DNA of 64,000 nt from positions 147,583 through 211,582 of the forward strand of contig NZ_JAHPRO010000001.1 of NCBI RefSeq assembly GCF_025562455.1, given 5' to 3'. The notes under the pieces were generated by a model. It saw nothing but the letters and a program-made list of their open reading frames with translations. It was not told the DNA's origin and did not search any database. Positions 18,628 to 29,730 of the stretch are shown piece by piece. Numbering within the stretch: position 1 is the stretch's first letter; every line of letters starts with the position of its first letter. The DNA comes from Acinetobacter sp. WU_MDCI_Axc73. GTDB taxonomy: Bacteria; Pseudomonadota; Gammaproteobacteria; Pseudomonadales; Moraxellaceae. The position numbers were made by a program, and so were the translations under genes.

Positions 18628-19068
18628 ATGAAAGCAAATAATTTATTATTAAGTGGTGTTTTGGCATTTTCTTCAATATTTGCAATTAATGCCCATGCAG
18701 ACAACACCACTCGTGTTGCTGCAACCTCTGCATTAGGTAGTGTCGTAGGTACAGCTTTAGGCAATCAAATGGGTGGCAATACTGGTGCGATGATTGGTTC
18801 AGCTGTTGGTGGCGCAGGTGGTGCAGCCGTTGCAAGCAATAGACATAATCGTACTTCATCTGCAATTGGTGGTGGTTTAGGTGGTGTTGGTGGCTATACT
18901 GTTGGTAAAAACATGGGCGGAACAAGTGGTGGATATATTGGTTCAGCCTTAGGCGCCGCAGGTGGTTCAGCTTTAGGAAACAAAATTTCTAAAGATCGAG
19001 CTGAAGAAAAACGATATAACAACTCACGTGGTTGGAAAAGACATCACCGTCACTATCGTCACCGCTAA
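18628..19068 (+). CDS. Secreted glycine-zipper protein
   Basis: 146 aa. A signal peptide ends AHA near residue 25. It is followed by repeated small-residue segments typical of glycine-zipper (OmpA-like transmembrane) domains, such as ALGNQMGGNTGAMIGSAVGG and GLGGVGGYTVGKNMGG. A basic His/Arg-rich tail closes it (KRHHRHYRHR). The ATG at 18628 follows GGAGG by 7 nt; an earlier ATG at 18607 would spoil the signal peptide. Probably envelope-associated; the role is unknown. Confidence 0.8.
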   Translation: MKANNLLLSGVLAFSSIFAINAHADNTTRVAATSALGSVVGTALGNQMGGNTGAMIGSAVGGAGGAAVASNRHNRTSSAIGGGLGGVGGYTVGKNMGGTSGGYIGSALGAAGGSALGNKISKDRAEEKRYNNSRGWKRHHRHYRHR

Positions 19069-19092
19069 TTCGTTGTATGATTTAAATAGTCG

Positions 19093-19115
19093 AGCACCCT
19101 TCTGGGTGCTTTTTT
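19093..19115 (+). terminator. Terminator of the glycine-zipper gene
   Basis: Stem AGCACCC/GGGTGCT (19093-19099 with 19104-19110), 4-nt loop, then T residues. Confidence 0.9.
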
Positions 19116-19212
19116 ATTTCAAGTTACAAATCACTGCATAAATCGAAAAAAAACGATATACATATATTTAGACAAATCGTAAAATAACGATATATAGTCC
19201 TGAGAATTTTTT

Positions 19213-20214
19213 ATGGCTTTTTTAAAAGAAACACGGTTTTCAATTCTTGAGCTTGCGCCTATCCGTAACGATAAAACAGTTCAATTTTCGTTACATCATG
19301 CTCTGGAGTTGGCACAGCACGCAGAAAAACTAGGATACGAGCGTTTATGGCTGGCCGAACACCATAATATGGATGGTATTGCCAGTTCAGCGACCGCTGT
19401 GTTACTGGGTTATATTGCTGCAAATACACAGTCAATACGTTTAGGCTCTGGTGGTGTAATGCTACCTAATCATGCGCCATTGGTAGTTGCGGAACAATTT
19501 GGTACATTAGCAACGCTTTACCCCAATCGTATTGAATTAGGATTAGGTCGGGCGCCAGGCACAGATCAATTGACGATGCGAGCTTTACGTCGTGGTCGTC
19601 AGGAAACTGAAGATCAATTTCCTCAAGATGTCCTCGAAATTTTGCAATATTTCAAAGACCCTGAACCCAATCAAAAAATCGTAGCAACCCCAGGACACGG
19701 CACACATGTTCCTGTCTGGTTACTTGGCTCAAGCTTATTTAGTGCACAACTCGCGGCTCGTTTAGGTCTTCCCTATTCTTTTGCATCACATTTTGCACCA
19801 CGTATGCTGTCACAGGCTGTCCAGTTGTATCGGGAAAACTTTCAAGCATCTGAATATCTAGAACGACCTTATGTTTCCATGGGTGTTCCAACTGTAGTAG
19901 CTAAAACAGATGCCGAAGCACAGCATTTAGCCACCAGTGCTTATCAACGTGTACTGGGTTTAATGCGTGGACAAAGTTTAAAACTCAAACCACCTGTGGA
20001 GTCAATGGATCATATCTGGACACCTGCCGAGCGCATATCCGTCAATAACTTTTATGCATTGGGTCAAATTGGTTCACCTGAAACGGTGAAAGCAGGTCTG
20101 CAAGACTTGTTAGAACATGTAGATGTTGATGAGTTCATTTTCACTTGTGATATTTATAACACTGAAAAGCGACTCGAAAACTTTAGTTTATTGATGGATA
20201 TCAAAAACAGCTAA
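19213..20214 (+). CDS. LLM-class flavin-dependent oxidoreductase
   Basis: Luciferase-like monooxygenase family with a TIM-barrel fold using FMNH2. Visible hallmarks are [25 protein letters not shown] (residues 36-60), the [25 protein letters not shown] motif near 80, and [15 protein letters not shown] near 110. 333 aa is typical of the MsnO8/YhbW-like group. The substrate cannot be inferred. It is monocistronic, flanked by terminators, and converges on ppsR. Confidence 0.88.
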   Translation: MAFLKETRFSILELAPIRNDKTVQFSLHHALELAQHAEKLGYERLWLAEHHNMDGIASSATAVLLGYIAANTQSIRLGSGGVMLPNHAPLVVAEQFGTLATLYPNRIELGLGRAPGTDQLTMRALRRGRQETEDQFPQDVLEILQYFKDPEPNQKIVATPGHGTHVPVWLLGSSLFSAQLAARLGLPYSFASHFAPRMLSQAVQLYRENFQASEYLERPYVSMGVPTVVAKTDAEAQHLATSAYQRVLGLMRGQSLKLKPPVESMDHIWTPAERISVNNFYALGQIGSPETVKAGLQDLLEHVDVDEFIFTCDIYNTEKRLENFSLLMDIKNS

Positions 20215-20228
20215 AATTGTTTAACTAA

Positions 20229-20266
20229 AAAAGGGAAATCAATGATTTTTCATTGATTTCCCTTTT
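20229..20266. terminator. Strong bidirectional terminator
   Basis: Perfect 17-bp arms (20229-20245 and 20250-20266) around TTTT, with an A tract on the left and a T tract on the right. It separates the convergent LLM and ppsR genes. Confidence 0.92.
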
Positions 20267-20319
20267 CGCTTGTTATAAACGGCAGATCGGAAACGCTGAA
20301 TGATTCAGACCTATTCTTT

Positions 20320-21156
20320 TTAACCAATACGACGTTTCAAGCCTGTCTTTTGTAAAATACGTGTTGAAATTTCTTCAATCGACATCTCCGTGACATTTAA
20401 ATAAGGAATTCCTTCTGAAATATAGATTCCTTCAATCGCGCGCAGCTCCATCTGACATTGGCTAAAACTTGCATAACGGCTATTGGCTTTACGTTCATTG
20501 CGAATCGCAACTAAACGTTCCGCATCGATCATCAAACCAAATAACTTATTTTTATGTTCTTTCAATACTTTTGGCAAACGATTGTCATCTAGATCTTCTT
20601 CGGTAAGCGGATAATTTGCAACACGAATTCCAAATTGTAATGACAAATAAATCGACGTTGGCGTTTTACCCGAACGTGATACCCCAATCAAGATAATATC
20701 GGCTTTATCATAATGACGTGTACGAGCACCATCATCATTGTCCAAAGCGAAATGAACTGCATCAATACGAGCTTTATAATATTCAGAATCCGTCACGGCA
20801 TGAGTCTGTCCGACTAAAGTTGTCGGTGGTGTGCCAAGCTCTTGTTCTAACTTACTAATTAAGCCCTCAAAAACGTCGAGATTCACTGCTTTGGCAGTAT
20901 TAATGATTTCACGCACGTTTGGATCGACCAACGTATCAAATACCAGAGGCAAAGTCTGATCTTTAGACTGGCAACTATTAATTTCAGCGACCACATTCAT
21001 TGCAGCTTCTTCTGAGGTGATATACGGAATAATATGAATATCAAAATCCACATTGGGAAACTGTGCTAATAAAGAATGTCCGAGGGTTTCAGCCGTTATC
21101 GCGGTTCCATCTGAAATAAAAAATACACTCCGCTTAATTTGTTTACTATCTGACAT
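20320..21156 (-). CDS. ppsR: PEP synthase regulatory protein (kinase/pyrophosphorylase, DUF299)
   Basis: Bifunctional regulator that inactivates PEP synthase by ADP-dependent threonine phosphorylation and reactivates it by Pi-dependent dephosphorylation. The P-loop GVSRSGKTPTSIYLS lies near residue 150, and FISDGTAITAETLGHSLL near residue 12. 278 aa. The ATG at 21156 is preferred because GAGGAG stands 8 nt before it; a TTG 15 nt earlier overlaps that site. It is divergent from ppsA, its target, with about 160 bp between starts, the usual arrangement in gammaproteobacteria. Confidence 0.95.
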   Translation of the reverse strand: MSDSKQIKRSVFFISDGTAITAETLGHSLLAQFPNVDFDIHIIPYITSEEAAMNVVAEINSCQSKDQTLPLVFDTLVDPNVREIINTAKAVNLDVFEGLISKLEQELGTPPTTLVGQTHAVTDSEYYKARIDAVHFALDNDDGARTRHYDKADIILIGVSRSGKTPTSIYLSLQFGIRVANYPLTEEDLDDNRLPKVLKEHKNKLFGLMIDAERLVAIRNERKANSRYASFSQCQMELRAIEGIYISEGIPYLNVTEMSIEEISTRILQKTGLKRRIG

Positions 21157-21315
21157 GAAAAATCTCCTCAAACATTTGTCTTAGTGCTATATAATCTTTA
21201 TAGTAAGCTGATCTTACATGACTGTCGCTTAGAGTAAAATCGAAAACCTAAGCACATAAATATCTTTTCTTCTTGCCAAGATAGTACTTAATACTGGAAA
21301 AGTGGAGTAAAAACT

Positions 21316-23694
21316 TTGGAAGCGCGCGTAATCGGTCTGGAAAAATTAGGGAAACACGACGTCGAACTCGTGGGTGGGAAAAACTCATCTCTAGGTGAAA
21401 TGATCAGCCATTTATCCAATGCTGGTGTGTCTGTACCGGGTGGCTTTGCCACAACTGCTGCTGCTTATCGTGAGTTCCTTGAACAAAGCGGTCTAAACGC
21501 AAAAATTCAAGCAGAACTCGATCAATTGAATGTTGACGATGTCAATGCTCTTGCCGAAACTGGCGCAAAAATTCGTCAATGGATTGTAGATACTCCTCTC
21601 ATTCCAGCATTAGAAAAAGAAGTTCGTGACGCTTTTAATGCACTTTCTAACGGCAACCCTGATATCGCGGTTGCCGTTCGTTCATCTGCAACTGCTGAAG
21701 ATTTACCAGATGCCTCTTTTGCTGGTCAGCAAGAAACTTTTCTGAATATTCGTGGCATTGATAATATTTTGATTGCCATCAAAGAAGTATTTGCATCTTT
21801 GTATAACGACCGTGCAATTGCATACCGTGTGCATCAAGGCTTTGCTCATGACATCGTTGCACTATCTGCTGGCATACAACGCATGGTACGTTCAGAAACA
21901 GGTGCTGCGGGTGTGATGTTTACATTGGATACCGAATCTGGTTTCCGAGATGTTGTATTCATTACAGCATCTTATGGTTTGGGTGAAATGGTCGTTCAAG
22001 GTGCTGTTAACCCTGACGAATTTTATTTATCAAAACCACTTCTTAAAAATGGCAAACACTCTGTATTACGTCGTAACCTCGGTTCAAAGCACCAAAAAAT
22101 GATTTATGGTGAAGAAGGTTCAGCAGGTAAATCAGTAGTGGTGGTTGATGTTGAAAAACAGGATCGCCAACAATTTGCTTTAAATGATCATGAGCTTCAA
22201 GAACTTGCTAAACAAGCCATGATCATTGAAGACCATTACGGTGCGCCAATGGACATCGAATGGGCCAAAGATGGCGATGATGGTCAAATTTATATTGTTC
22301 AGGCGCGTCCTGAAACTGTAAAAAGCCGTCAAAATGTTGGCACTATGGAGCGCTACCTGCTTAAACAACGCGGTACTGTGTTGTGTGAAGGTCGATCAAT
22401 CGGTCAACGTATTGGTTCTGGTAAAGTACGCGTAGTTTCATCAATTAAAGAGATGGATAAAGTTCAACCAGGTGACGTGCTAGTTTCAGACATGACTGAC
22501 CCAGACTGGGAACCAGTAATGAAACGTGCCGCTGCGATCGTGACTAACCGCGGTGGTCGTACTTGTCATGCTGCTATTATTGCACGTGAACTGGGTGTTC
22601 CTGCGATTGTGGGTACAGGCAATGCCACAGAAGTCCTAACCGATGGTCAGGAAGTCACTGTTTCATGTGCTGAAGGTGATACAGGCTTTATTTATGAAGG
22701 TGCATTGGATTTTGAAATTCAACGCAACTCCATTGAATCTATGCCAAAACTTCCGTTCAAAATTATGATGAATGTTGGCAACCCTGATCGCGCATTTGAC
22801 TTTGCTCAAATTCCAAACGGTGGTATTGGTCTAGCTCGTCTTGAGTTCATCATTAACCGTATGATTGGTGTACATCCAAAGGCCTTACTGAATATTGAAA
22901 GCTTACCGCGCGAAACACGTGCAGCAGTGATGGCACGTACTGCGGGCTACTCTTCCCCTGTAGAGTTTTACGTAGAAAAACTGGTTGAAGGTATTGCAAC
23001 TCTTGCGGCTGCCTTTGCTGAAAAGCCAGTCATTGTTCGTATGTCAGATTTTAAATCCAATGAATATGCCAACCTCATTGGCGGTAAGCTTTACGAACCA
23101 GAAGAAGAAAACCCAATGTTGGGTTTCCGTGGTGCAAGCCGTTATGTATCAGACAACTTCCGCGATTGCTTTGAGCTTGAATGTCGTGCCTTGAAAAAAG
23201 CACGTGATGAAATGGGCCTGACCAATATTCAAATCATGATTCCATTCGTGCGTACAGTTTCTGAAGCAAAACGCGTCATTGAACTTTTAGCTTTAAATGG
23301 CTTAAAGCGTGGTGAGAACGGTTTAAAAATCATCATGATGTGTGAATTACCAACCAATGCATTATTGGCTGAACAATTCCTTGAACATTTTGATGGTTTC
23401 TCCATTGGTTCTAATGACTTGACTCAATTGACACTGGGTTTAGACCGCGACTCTGGCATTGTTTCTCATCTTTTTGATGAACGTGATCCAGCCGTTAAAG
23501 CACTGCTTTCAATGGCGATTCATGCTTGTCGCAAAGCTGGGAAATATGTAGGTATTTGTGGTCAAGGTCCATCTGACCATCCAGATCTTGCTAAATGGCT
23601 GATGGAGCAAGGCATTGAAACTGTTTCACTCAATCCTGACTCAGTACTTGAAACTTGGTTCTTCCTAGCGGAAGATAAAGACAAGCAAGCCTAA
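21316..23694 (+). CDS. ppsA: Phosphoenolpyruvate synthase
   Basis: Converts pyruvate, ATP and water to PEP, AMP and Pi, allowing gluconeogenesis from acetate, lactate or alkane-derived carbon. Domain order: N-terminal ATP-grasp ([22 protein letters not shown] near residue 118), the swivelling phosphohistidine domain ([17 protein letters not shown] near 412), and the C-terminal PEP/pyruvate barrel ending with the catalytic cysteine in [12 protein letters not shown] near 751. 792 aa, full length. It begins at a TTG codon with GGAG 9 nt upstream. Control by PpsR phosphorylation is expected. Confidence 0.97.
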   Translation: MEARVIGLEKLGKHDVELVGGKNSSLGEMISHLSNAGVSVPGGFATTAAAYREFLEQSGLNAKIQAELDQLNVDDVNALAETGAKIRQWIVDTPLIPALEKEVRDAFNALSNGNPDIAVAVRSSATAEDLPDASFAGQQETFLNIRGIDNILIAIKEVFASLYNDRAIAYRVHQGFAHDIVALSAGIQRMVRSETGAAGVMFTLDTESGFRDVVFITASYGLGEMVVQGAVNPDEFYLSKPLLKNGKHSVLRRNLGSKHQKMIYGEEGSAGKSVVVVDVEKQDRQQFALNDHELQELAKQAMIIEDHYGAPMDIEWAKDGDDGQIYIVQARPETVKSRQNVGTMERYLLKQRGTVLCEGRSIGQRIGSGKVRVVSSIKEMDKVQPGDVLVSDMTDPDWEPVMKRAAAIVTNRGGRTCHAAIIARELGVPAIVGTGNATEVLTDGQEVTVSCAEGDTGFIYEGALDFEIQRNSIESMPKLPFKIMMNVGNPDRAFDFAQIPNGGIGLARLEFIINRMIGVHPKALLNIESLPRETRAAVMARTAGYSSPVEFYVEKLVEGIATLAAAFAEKPVIVRMSDFKSNEYANLIGGKLYEPEEENPMLGFRGASRYVSDNFRDCFELECRALKKARDEMGLTNIQIMIPFVRTVSEAKRVIELLALNGLKRGENGLKIIMMCELPTNALLAEQFLEHFDGFSIGSNDLTQLTLGLDRDSGIVSHLFDERDPAVKALLSMAIHACRKAGKYVGICGQGPSDHPDLAKWLMEQGIETVSLNPDSVLETWFFLAEDKDKQA

Positions 23695-23706
23695 CTTAAT
23701 CTTATC

Positions 23707-23733
23707 AAAAAGACCCTCGCGTGGGGTCTTTTT
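23707..23733 (+). terminator. Terminator of ppsA
   Basis: Arms AAAAAGACCC (23707-23716) and GGGTCTTTTT (23724-23733). It lies between ppsA and the RDD gene. Confidence 0.85.
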
Positions 23734-23762
23734 CATCTTTAAGCTGTTGAGATTTAAAAATT

Positions 23763-24527
23763 ATGCAAATTTACTTAGCAAGAAATAACCAACAGGCTGG
23801 TCCTTATACATTAGAACAACTCAACCAGATGCTCGCTAGCCAACAAGTGCTATTAACTGATTTAGCATGGCATGAAGGTATGACTGAATGGAGAGCCTTA
23901 GGTGAATTAACTCAAGGTAAACTTGTCTACCAGCCTGTAAACTCGACGACAAATTCCACTTTTGATACCCCATTCCAAAATCAAAATGAAGTTATTCGCG
24001 ACATTAAAGTCAATCAGACAGCCAAAGCAACTGCTGCTCCTGTTAGCAAGCGTATTTCGGCTAAGCTTATCGATCTAGCTTTACTAATTTTGCCACAAAT
24101 TATTGTGACAATGCTTTTTTTACCGCATGATCTTCTTCAACAAACCACTAGTTTTGATATTGAACAGCAAATTAAAATTGCTGAAGCCATGCGCGACAAC
24201 ATGCCAACATGGGTGCCTGTTGCCTTACTCGCCTATACACTTGGTTTGTTATTTTTACAAAATTATTTTATTGCTCGTTCAGGTCAATCTATTGGAAAAA
24301 AATTGTTTCATTTACAAATTGTCGATGCAACTACCAATCAGCTTCCTGGGCAATTCCGCGGTTTTTTTGTGCGCTCATTTCTATTTATTATTATTTCACA
24401 GTTGATAAGCGTTTTACCGCTATTGGTTATTGTTTTTATCGCAGATGTTGTTTTATTTTTTTCCAAAGGAAACAACAGTTTGCATGATAGACTAGCAAAA
24501 ACTAAAGTCATCAATTTTAAAAAGTAA
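23763..24527 (+). CDS. GYF_2 and RDD domain membrane protein
   Basis: 254 aa. Residues 1-55 form a GYF_2-type domain (IYLARNNQQAGPYTLEQLNQML, LTDLAWHEGMTEWRAL). A linker and an RDD-family membrane domain follow from about residue 97 (SKRISAKLIDLALLILPQI), with the conserved SIGKKLFHLQIVD and the late NSLHDRLAKTKV. Probably three or four transmembrane helices in the inner membrane. Function unknown; some RDD proteins act in ion transport. It follows ppsA but behind a terminator. Confidence 0.85.
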   Translation: MQIYLARNNQQAGPYTLEQLNQMLASQQVLLTDLAWHEGMTEWRALGELTQGKLVYQPVNSTTNSTFDTPFQNQNEVIRDIKVNQTAKATAAPVSKRISAKLIDLALLILPQIIVTMLFLPHDLLQQTTSFDIEQQIKIAEAMRDNMPTWVPVALLAYTLGLLFLQNYFIARSGQSIGKKLFHLQIVDATTNQLPGQFRGFFVRSFLFIIISQLISVLPLLVIVFIADVVLFFSKGNNSLHDRLAKTKVINFKK

Positions 24528-24532
24528 TTGAG

Positions 24533-24557
24533 GGAGTGATTATTCACTCCTTTTTTT
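24533..24557 (+). terminator. Terminator of the RDD gene
   Basis: Stem GGAGTGA/TCACTCC (24533-24539 with 24544-24550) followed by seven T. Confidence 0.9.
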
Positions 24558-24821
24558 ATGATAAATCTATGAAAAAAATTGACTTTTAAGCCAGCATCCA
24601 AAAGATAAAACAAGCTGATAAATCAGGTGTCATAACAAATATTTAACGTCACTTTCAAGTAGCTTAGTTTCACGATATCAGGCATAATGCCCTACAACAT
24701 AGCTGTGTCACATGATTGAGAAATATATTCTGTAACAGGATTCATTCTTCTCCATCATGCGACACTTTTATCGCTATCCCCAATTTACTTAGGGAATGGG
24801 ACTCTTCACCGAGGTTGTAAA
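24558..24821 (+). promoter_or_regulatory. Promoter and leader region of the cyo operon
   Basis: About 265 bp of gene-free DNA directly before cyoA, the only space for the operon promoter. GAGG stands 8 nt before the cyoA ATG. A small hairpin-forming stretch lies near 24778-24797. I could not fix -35/-10 boxes or an ArcA/Fnr site with confidence. Confidence 0.5.
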
Positions 24822-25883
24822 ATGAGACAAACGATTTTAGCTGTATTGTCTTTATCGGCGGTTTCCGCACTTTTAACAGGGTGTGGTGGTGATTTAGTAC
24901 TTCTAAACTCTAAAGGTCCAGTTGCTGAAGGTCAAAGTAACCTGATGATGACTGCGATCTACTTAATGCTATTGGTTGTAATTCCTTCAATCATTATGGC
25001 GTTATGGTTTGGTTGGAAATATCGCGCGTCAAATAAAGATGCAGACTATAAACCTACATGGGCACACTCAACTGCAATTGAAATTGTAGTCTGGGGTATT
25101 CCTGTCATAATTATTGGTATTTTAGCTTGGTTAACTTGGTGGGGTTCCCACAAGTACGATCCTTACCGTCCGCTAGATTCAGATAAAGCCCCTTTAACGA
25201 TTCAGGTTATTGCTGAACAGTTTAAATGGATTTTTATTTATCCTGAACAAAACATTGCGACAGTAAATGAAGTACGTTTCCCAGAGAAAACACCATTAAG
25301 CTTTAAAATTACATCTAACTTTACAATGAACTCATTCTTCATTCCTGCGTTAGGTGGCCAAATTTATGCAATGGCTGGGATGCAAACCCATCTCCATTTA
25401 TTAGCGAATGAAACTGGCGAATATCGTGGTTTCTCGTCTAACTACTCAGGCTATGGTTTCTCACAAATGCGCTTTAAGGCTCATAGTGTGACTGAAACTG
25501 AATTTGCTCAATGGGTAGAAGCTGTTAAAGCTGGTAAAGGCACGAGCATTAATCCTGAAGCTATTCAGAAAGCTACGCTTGATCAAGCTGAACTTGCAAC
25601 ACTGAAAGACGGGGATCGTTCTAAACATCAGATTGAAGCATTGGTACATCGTGCCGAAGCTGCTGGTGATACAGAAGCCTTAGAAAAAGCTGAAGCAATG
25701 AAGCCTTTCCCGAATAAGCCACACCCAGTGACTTACTATTCTTCAGTTGAACCAAACTTGTTTGAAACTGTCATTAACAGATATATGAGCAACTATCACG
25801 GTACAGACCATTCAGTAAATGCTGAACATGGTTCGCAAGCTCATGATGCTAATGCACATGCAACTGCTTCTGTAGAGGAATAA
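24822..25883 (+). CDS. cyoA: Cytochrome bo3 ubiquinol oxidase subunit II
   Basis: Lipoprotein subunit of the proton-pumping terminal quinol oxidase. A signal with lipobox (LLTGC, Cys 21) is followed by two transmembrane helices (LMLLVVIPSIIMALWFGW and IVVWGIPVIIIGILAWLTWW) and a periplasmic cupredoxin-like domain that lacks the CuA ligands, as expected for quinol oxidases. 353 aa, about 40 longer than E. coli CyoA because of a charged stretch (residues 240-290) and a His-rich tail. First gene of cyoABCDE; cyoB starts 3 bp after its stop. Confidence 0.96.
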   Translation: MRQTILAVLSLSAVSALLTGCGGDLVLLNSKGPVAEGQSNLMMTAIYLMLLVVIPSIIMALWFGWKYRASNKDADYKPTWAHSTAIEIVVWGIPVIIIGILAWLTWWGSHKYDPYRPLDSDKAPLTIQVIAEQFKWIFIYPEQNIATVNEVRFPEKTPLSFKITSNFTMNSFFIPALGGQIYAMAGMQTHLHLLANETGEYRGFSSNYSGYGFSQMRFKAHSVTETEFAQWVEAVKAGKGTSINPEAIQKATLDQAELATLKDGDRSKHQIEALVHRAEAAGDTEALEKAEAMKPFPNKPHPVTYYSSVEPNLFETVINRYMSNYHGTDHSVNAEHGSQAHDANAHATASVEE

Positions 25884-25886
25884 GCC

Positions 25887-27875
25887 ATGTTGTTATTAGG
25901 TAAACTCGGATGGGACTCTATCCCTAAAGAGCCAATTGTACTAGTGACAATGGTCTTAATGGCTATTGGTGCAATTGCTGTTCTAGGCGGTATCACCTAT
26001 TTCAAAAAATGGGGATATCTCTGGAAAGAATGGTTTACATCTGTAGACCATAAGAAAATTGGTATCATGTATATCCTTGTATCTGTGGTCATGTTATTGC
26101 GTGGCTTTGCTGATGCGATCATGATGCGTCTTCAACTGTTCCTTGCCAAAGGTGGCGGTGAAGGTTATCTACATCCAGACCACTACGACCAGATCTTTAC
26201 TGCGCATGGCGTGATCATGATCTTCTTCGTAGCGATGGGTCTTGTTGTAGGGATGATGAACATTTCTGTACCTCTACAAATTGGTGCACGTGATGTTGCA
26301 TTCCCACTACTTAACTCTTTAAGTTTCTGGTTGTTTGCTGGTGCTGCTGGTCTAATGATGGCTTCGCTTGTACTAGGTGAGTTTGCTGCGACAGGTTGGA
26401 TGGCTTATCCTCCACTTTCTGGCATTCAGTATTCTCCTGGTGTTGGTGTTGACTACTATATTTGGGCACTTCAGGTTTCTGGTCTCGGTACGCTTTTATC
26501 TGGTGTTAACTTCTTTGTGACCATCATTAAAATGCGTGCGCCAGGCATGAAACTCATGGACATGCCAATTTTCACATGGACATCTTTGTGTACAGCTGTT
26601 CTGATCATTGCATCATTCCCTGTACTTACAGCAACAATAGCAATGCTTACCCTTGACCGTTATTTCGGTTTCCATTTCTTCACCAATGAGCTTGGCGGTA
26701 GCCCAATGCTATATGTGAACTTGATTTGGACTTGGGGTCATCCAGAAGTATATATCTTGGTATTACCAGCATTTGGTTTGTATTCAGAGATTGTTGCGAC
26801 ATTCTCACGCAAAGCTTTGTTTGGTTATAAATCAATGGTATATGCAACAATCGCCATTACTGTATTGGCATTTGTTGTATGGTTACACCACTTCTTTACT
26901 ATGGGTGCGGGTGCGAACGTCAATGCATTCTTCGGTATTATGACCATGATTATTGCAATCCCTACAGGGGTTAAAATCTTCTCTTGGCTATTTACCATGT
27001 ACAAAGGACGCATTTCTTTTGACACACCAATGCTCTGGACACTTGGCTTCCTTGTGACCTTTGGTATCGGTGGTTTGACTGGTGTATTAATGGCAGTTCC
27101 ACCTGCGGATTTCCTTGTACACAACTCACTGTTCCTGATTGCTCATTTCCATAACGTGATTATTGGTGGTGTAGTATTTGGTATGTTCGCTGGTATCATT
27201 TTCTACTGGCCAAAGATGTTTGGTTGGAAGTTAAATGAAGCTTGGGGCAAAGCTGCATTCTGGTTCTGGTTCTTTGGTTTCTACTTTGCATTCATGCCAC
27301 TTTATATCCTTGGTTTCATGGGTATGACACGTCGTTTGAATACCTATGACAACCCGGAATGGGATCCGTACCTAGCAATTGCATTATTTGGTGCTGTGTT
27401 GGTTGCGATTGGTATTGCGTGTTTCTTGATGCAAATTATTGTAGGTTTCTTACAACGTCATCAAAACATGGATTACACAGGTGACCCATGGGATAGCCGT
27501 ACCCTCGAATGGTCGACTTCCTCTCCTGCTCCATTTTATAACTTTGCGCAAGTTCCTGAAGCAAATGGTGTAGACCGTTTCTGGACTGACAAAGAAAATG
27601 GTGTTGCATATGCACGTCCTGTAAAATATGAAGATATTCATATGCCAACTGATCGTGCAGCTGGTTTCATCATTGCAATGTTTATTACATTGATGGGCTT
27701 CGCATTAATCTGGCACATTTGGTGGCTAGTTGCAGTAAGTTTCATTGCGGCTATTATCAGCTTTATTCGTAGCTCTTTCACTAAAGAAGTGGATTACTAT
27801 GTACCAGCTGCTGAAGTTGAACGCATTGAAAATGAACGCTATGCATTACTTGAAAAACACTTGAAGAAGGACTAA
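25887..27875 (+). CDS. cyoB: Cytochrome bo3 ubiquinol oxidase subunit I
   Basis: Catalytic heme-copper oxidase subunit holding low-spin heme b and the heme o3-CuB centre where O2 is reduced to water with proton pumping. Visible: the heme ligand region [14 protein letters not shown] near residue 107, the CuB ligand and cross-linked Tyr motif [17 protein letters not shown] near 282, the HH pair in [11 protein letters not shown] near 334, and [10 protein letters not shown] near 420. 662 aa, typical, with about 15 transmembrane helices. It lies between cyoA and cyoC with 3-4 bp gaps. Confidence 0.98.
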   Translation: MLLLGKLGWDSIPKEPIVLVTMVLMAIGAIAVLGGITYFKKWGYLWKEWFTSVDHKKIGIMYILVSVVMLLRGFADAIMMRLQLFLAKGGGEGYLHPDHYDQIFTAHGVIMIFFVAMGLVVGMMNISVPLQIGARDVAFPLLNSLSFWLFAGAAGLMMASLVLGEFAATGWMAYPPLSGIQYSPGVGVDYYIWALQVSGLGTLLSGVNFFVTIIKMRAPGMKLMDMPIFTWTSLCTAVLIIASFPVLTATIAMLTLDRYFGFHFFTNELGGSPMLYVNLIWTWGHPEVYILVLPAFGLYSEIVATFSRKALFGYKSMVYATIAITVLAFVVWLHHFFTMGAGANVNAFFGIMTMIIAIPTGVKIFSWLFTMYKGRISFDTPMLWTLGFLVTFGIGGLTGVLMAVPPADFLVHNSLFLIAHFHNVIIGGVVFGMFAGIIFYWPKMFGWKLNEAWGKAAFWFWFFGFYFAFMPLYILGFMGMTRRLNTYDNPEWDPYLAIALFGAVLVAIGIACFLMQIIVGFLQRHQNMDYTGDPWDSRTLEWSTSSPAPFYNFAQVPEANGVDRFWTDKENGVAYARPVKYEDIHMPTDRAAGFIIAMFITLMGFALIWHIWWLVAVSFIAAIISFIRSSFTKEVDYYVPAAEVERIENERYALLEKHLKKD

Positions 27876-27879
27876 GGAT

Positions 27880-28500
27880 ATGGCTGAAGTACTTCATCAC
27901 GACAACCATGGCCATGACGGTCATCATGAACATGATGATACCGACTTAACGGTCTTTGGTTTTTGGACATACTTGATGAGTGACTTGATTTTATTCGGTA
28001 CACTCTTCATCGCGTTCGCTGTTTTGAGCAGCCATGTTCCACCGGGTACGCCAAGTGCACATGAGCTATTTGGTGAGTCTTTAGGTTTCGTTCTAACGGA
28101 AACCTTTGCTCTCTTGATCTCATCTGTAACTTTCGGTTTTGCAGTTCTGGCTTCGTACAAAAAGAATGTTAACCAAGTGATTATGTGGTTACTTATCACA
28201 TTTATCTTTGGTGCATCGTTCATTGGTATGGAACTTTATGAATTTCATCATTTAGTTCACGAAGGACATGGTCCAACCACAAGTGCTTTCCTATCAGCAT
28301 TCTTTACACTGGTTGGTACGCACGGTATTCACGTGACTTCTGGTTTGGTATGGATGATTGTATTAATGTATCAGATCAAAACCAAAGGTCTGACACTACC
28401 CAATACACGTCGTCTCGCTTGCCTAAGTTTATTCTGGCACTTCCTTGACATCGTATGGATCTGTGTATTCAGCGTCGTTTACTTGATGGGAGTTCTCTAA
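27880..28500 (+). CDS. cyoC: Cytochrome bo3 ubiquinol oxidase subunit III
   Basis: 206-aa membrane subunit III with five predicted helices. A His/Asp-rich N-terminus ([17 protein letters not shown]) precedes the conserved [32 protein letters not shown] and the final [12 protein letters not shown] are diagnostic of heme-copper oxidase subunit III. Its stop overlaps the cyoD ATG by one base (TAATG), so translation is coupled. Confidence 0.96.
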   Translation: MAEVLHHDNHGHDGHHEHDDTDLTVFGFWTYLMSDLILFGTLFIAFAVLSSHVPPGTPSAHELFGESLGFVLTETFALLISSVTFGFAVLASYKKNVNQVIMWLLITFIFGASFIGMELYEFHHLVHEGHGPTTSAFLSAFFTLVGTHGIHVTSGLVWMIVLMYQIKTKGLTLPNTRRLACLSLFWHFLDIVWICVFSVVYLMGVL

Positions 28501-28829
28501 TGAGTAGTCACGATCATAATGCTGCTGGTGCATCTCACGGTAACGTTAAACAGTACACTGTCGGGTTTATTTTATCTGTCTTACTAACTATCATTCCATT
28601 TGGGATGGTGATGGCAGGTGGATTTTCCCGCGGTCTGTTAATGACCGTTATCGGAATTACAGCAGTTGCTCAGGTACTTGTACAACTTGTGTTTTTCTTA
28701 CACATGAATACGTCTTCTGAACAACGCTGGAATTTGATTGCATTCATTTATACCATTCTATGTATAGCCGTTCTTTTGATCGGTTCTGTATGGATCATGA
28801 ACTATCTACACTTCAATATGATGCTCTAA
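28500..28829 (+). CDS. cyoD: Cytochrome bo3 ubiquinol oxidase subunit IV
   Basis: 109-aa small membrane subunit with three helices, assisting CuB assembly in the complex. VKQYTVGFILSVLLTIIPFG near residue 17 and LVQLVFFLHMNTSSEQRWN near 60 are typical. The start at 28500 overlaps the cyoC stop; an in-frame codon 45 nt earlier lies inside cyoC and is rejected. Confidence 0.94.
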   Translation: MSSHDHNAAGASHGNVKQYTVGFILSVLLTIIPFGMVMAGGFSRGLLMTVIGITAVAQVLVQLVFFLHMNTSSEQRWNLIAFIYTILCIAVLLIGSVWIMNYLHFNMML

Positions 28830-28839
28830 ACTGTTTGTC

Positions 28840-29718
28840 ATGTTGAAAAAATATTTATTCCTGACTAAACCAGGAATTCTGTTTGGTAATTTCATTACCA
28901 CCTTGGGCGGCTTTTTCCTAGCCGCCCAAGGACATGTAGATTTCCTCTTACTCATCCTCACCCTCTTAGGTACAACGCTTGTTGTAGCCTCAGGCTGTGT
29001 CGTCAATAACGTAATTGACCAAGACATTGACCAGAAAATGCAACGAACTCAAAATCGTGCCTTAGTTAAAAAAACGATTTCTCCATCCGTTGCACTTGTT
29101 TATGCCAGTGTACTTGGAGTAATTGGTTTTAGCATTTTATGGTTTAAGGTAAATTCCTATTCATTCTTATTTGCTGTAATTGGTTTTGTTGTCTATGTGG
29201 GTTTCTATAGCCTCTGGTCTAAACGTACCACGATTCATCAAACCGTGATTGGTAGTATTTCTGGAGCAAGCCCTCCTGTCATTGGTTATGTTGCCGTCAC
29301 CAATGAATTTGATGTAGCAGCTTTACTGATCTTCTTAGCTTATGGTCTTTGGCAGATGCCCCACTCATGGGCAATTGCGATTTACCGTTTTGATGATTAT
29401 CAAAATGCAGGTATTCCAATTTTACCAGTAGCGCGCTCAATTTTTAGAACTAAAGTTGAATGTGTCATTTACATTGTACTTTTTGCTGCGGTTCTGAACG
29501 GGCTTTACTGTTTTGGTTATACCAATGTCTTTTTTCTCATCACTTTTAATGCTTTAACAGCATATTGGCTTTATTTATCGCTTATTGGTTTTAAAGCTGA
29601 AAATGATCAGATTTGGGCAAAACGCTTTTTCCTGTATTCGGTAATCTTAATTACCTTACTCAGTGTAAGTTTTAGCTTTACTTACCATTCACCAGCTCCG
29701 CATCTCCCTATTTTCTAG
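28840..29718 (+). CDS. cyoE: Protoheme IX farnesyltransferase (heme O synthase)
   Basis: UbiA-family membrane prenyltransferase that adds a farnesyl group to heme b to make the heme O needed by CyoB. The Asp-rich prenyl-diphosphate site VVNNVIDQDIDQKMQRTQNR is near residue 64, and YGLWQMPHSWAIAIYRFDDYQ near 168. 292 aa with about eight to nine helices. Last gene of the operon, 10 bp after cyoD. It is followed by a decayed VOC gene. Confidence 0.96.
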   Translation: MLKKYLFLTKPGILFGNFITTLGGFFLAAQGHVDFLLLILTLLGTTLVVASGCVVNNVIDQDIDQKMQRTQNRALVKKTISPSVALVYASVLGVIGFSILWFKVNSYSFLFAVIGFVVYVGFYSLWSKRTTIHQTVIGSISGASPPVIGYVAVTNEFDVAALLIFLAYGLWQMPHSWAIAIYRFDDYQNAGIPILPVARSIFRTKVECVIYIVLFAAVLNGLYCFGYTNVFFLITFNALTAYWLYLSLIGFKAENDQIWAKRFFLYSVILITLLSVSFSFTYHSPAPHLPIF

Positions 29719-29730
29719 GAAATAGGGCGA

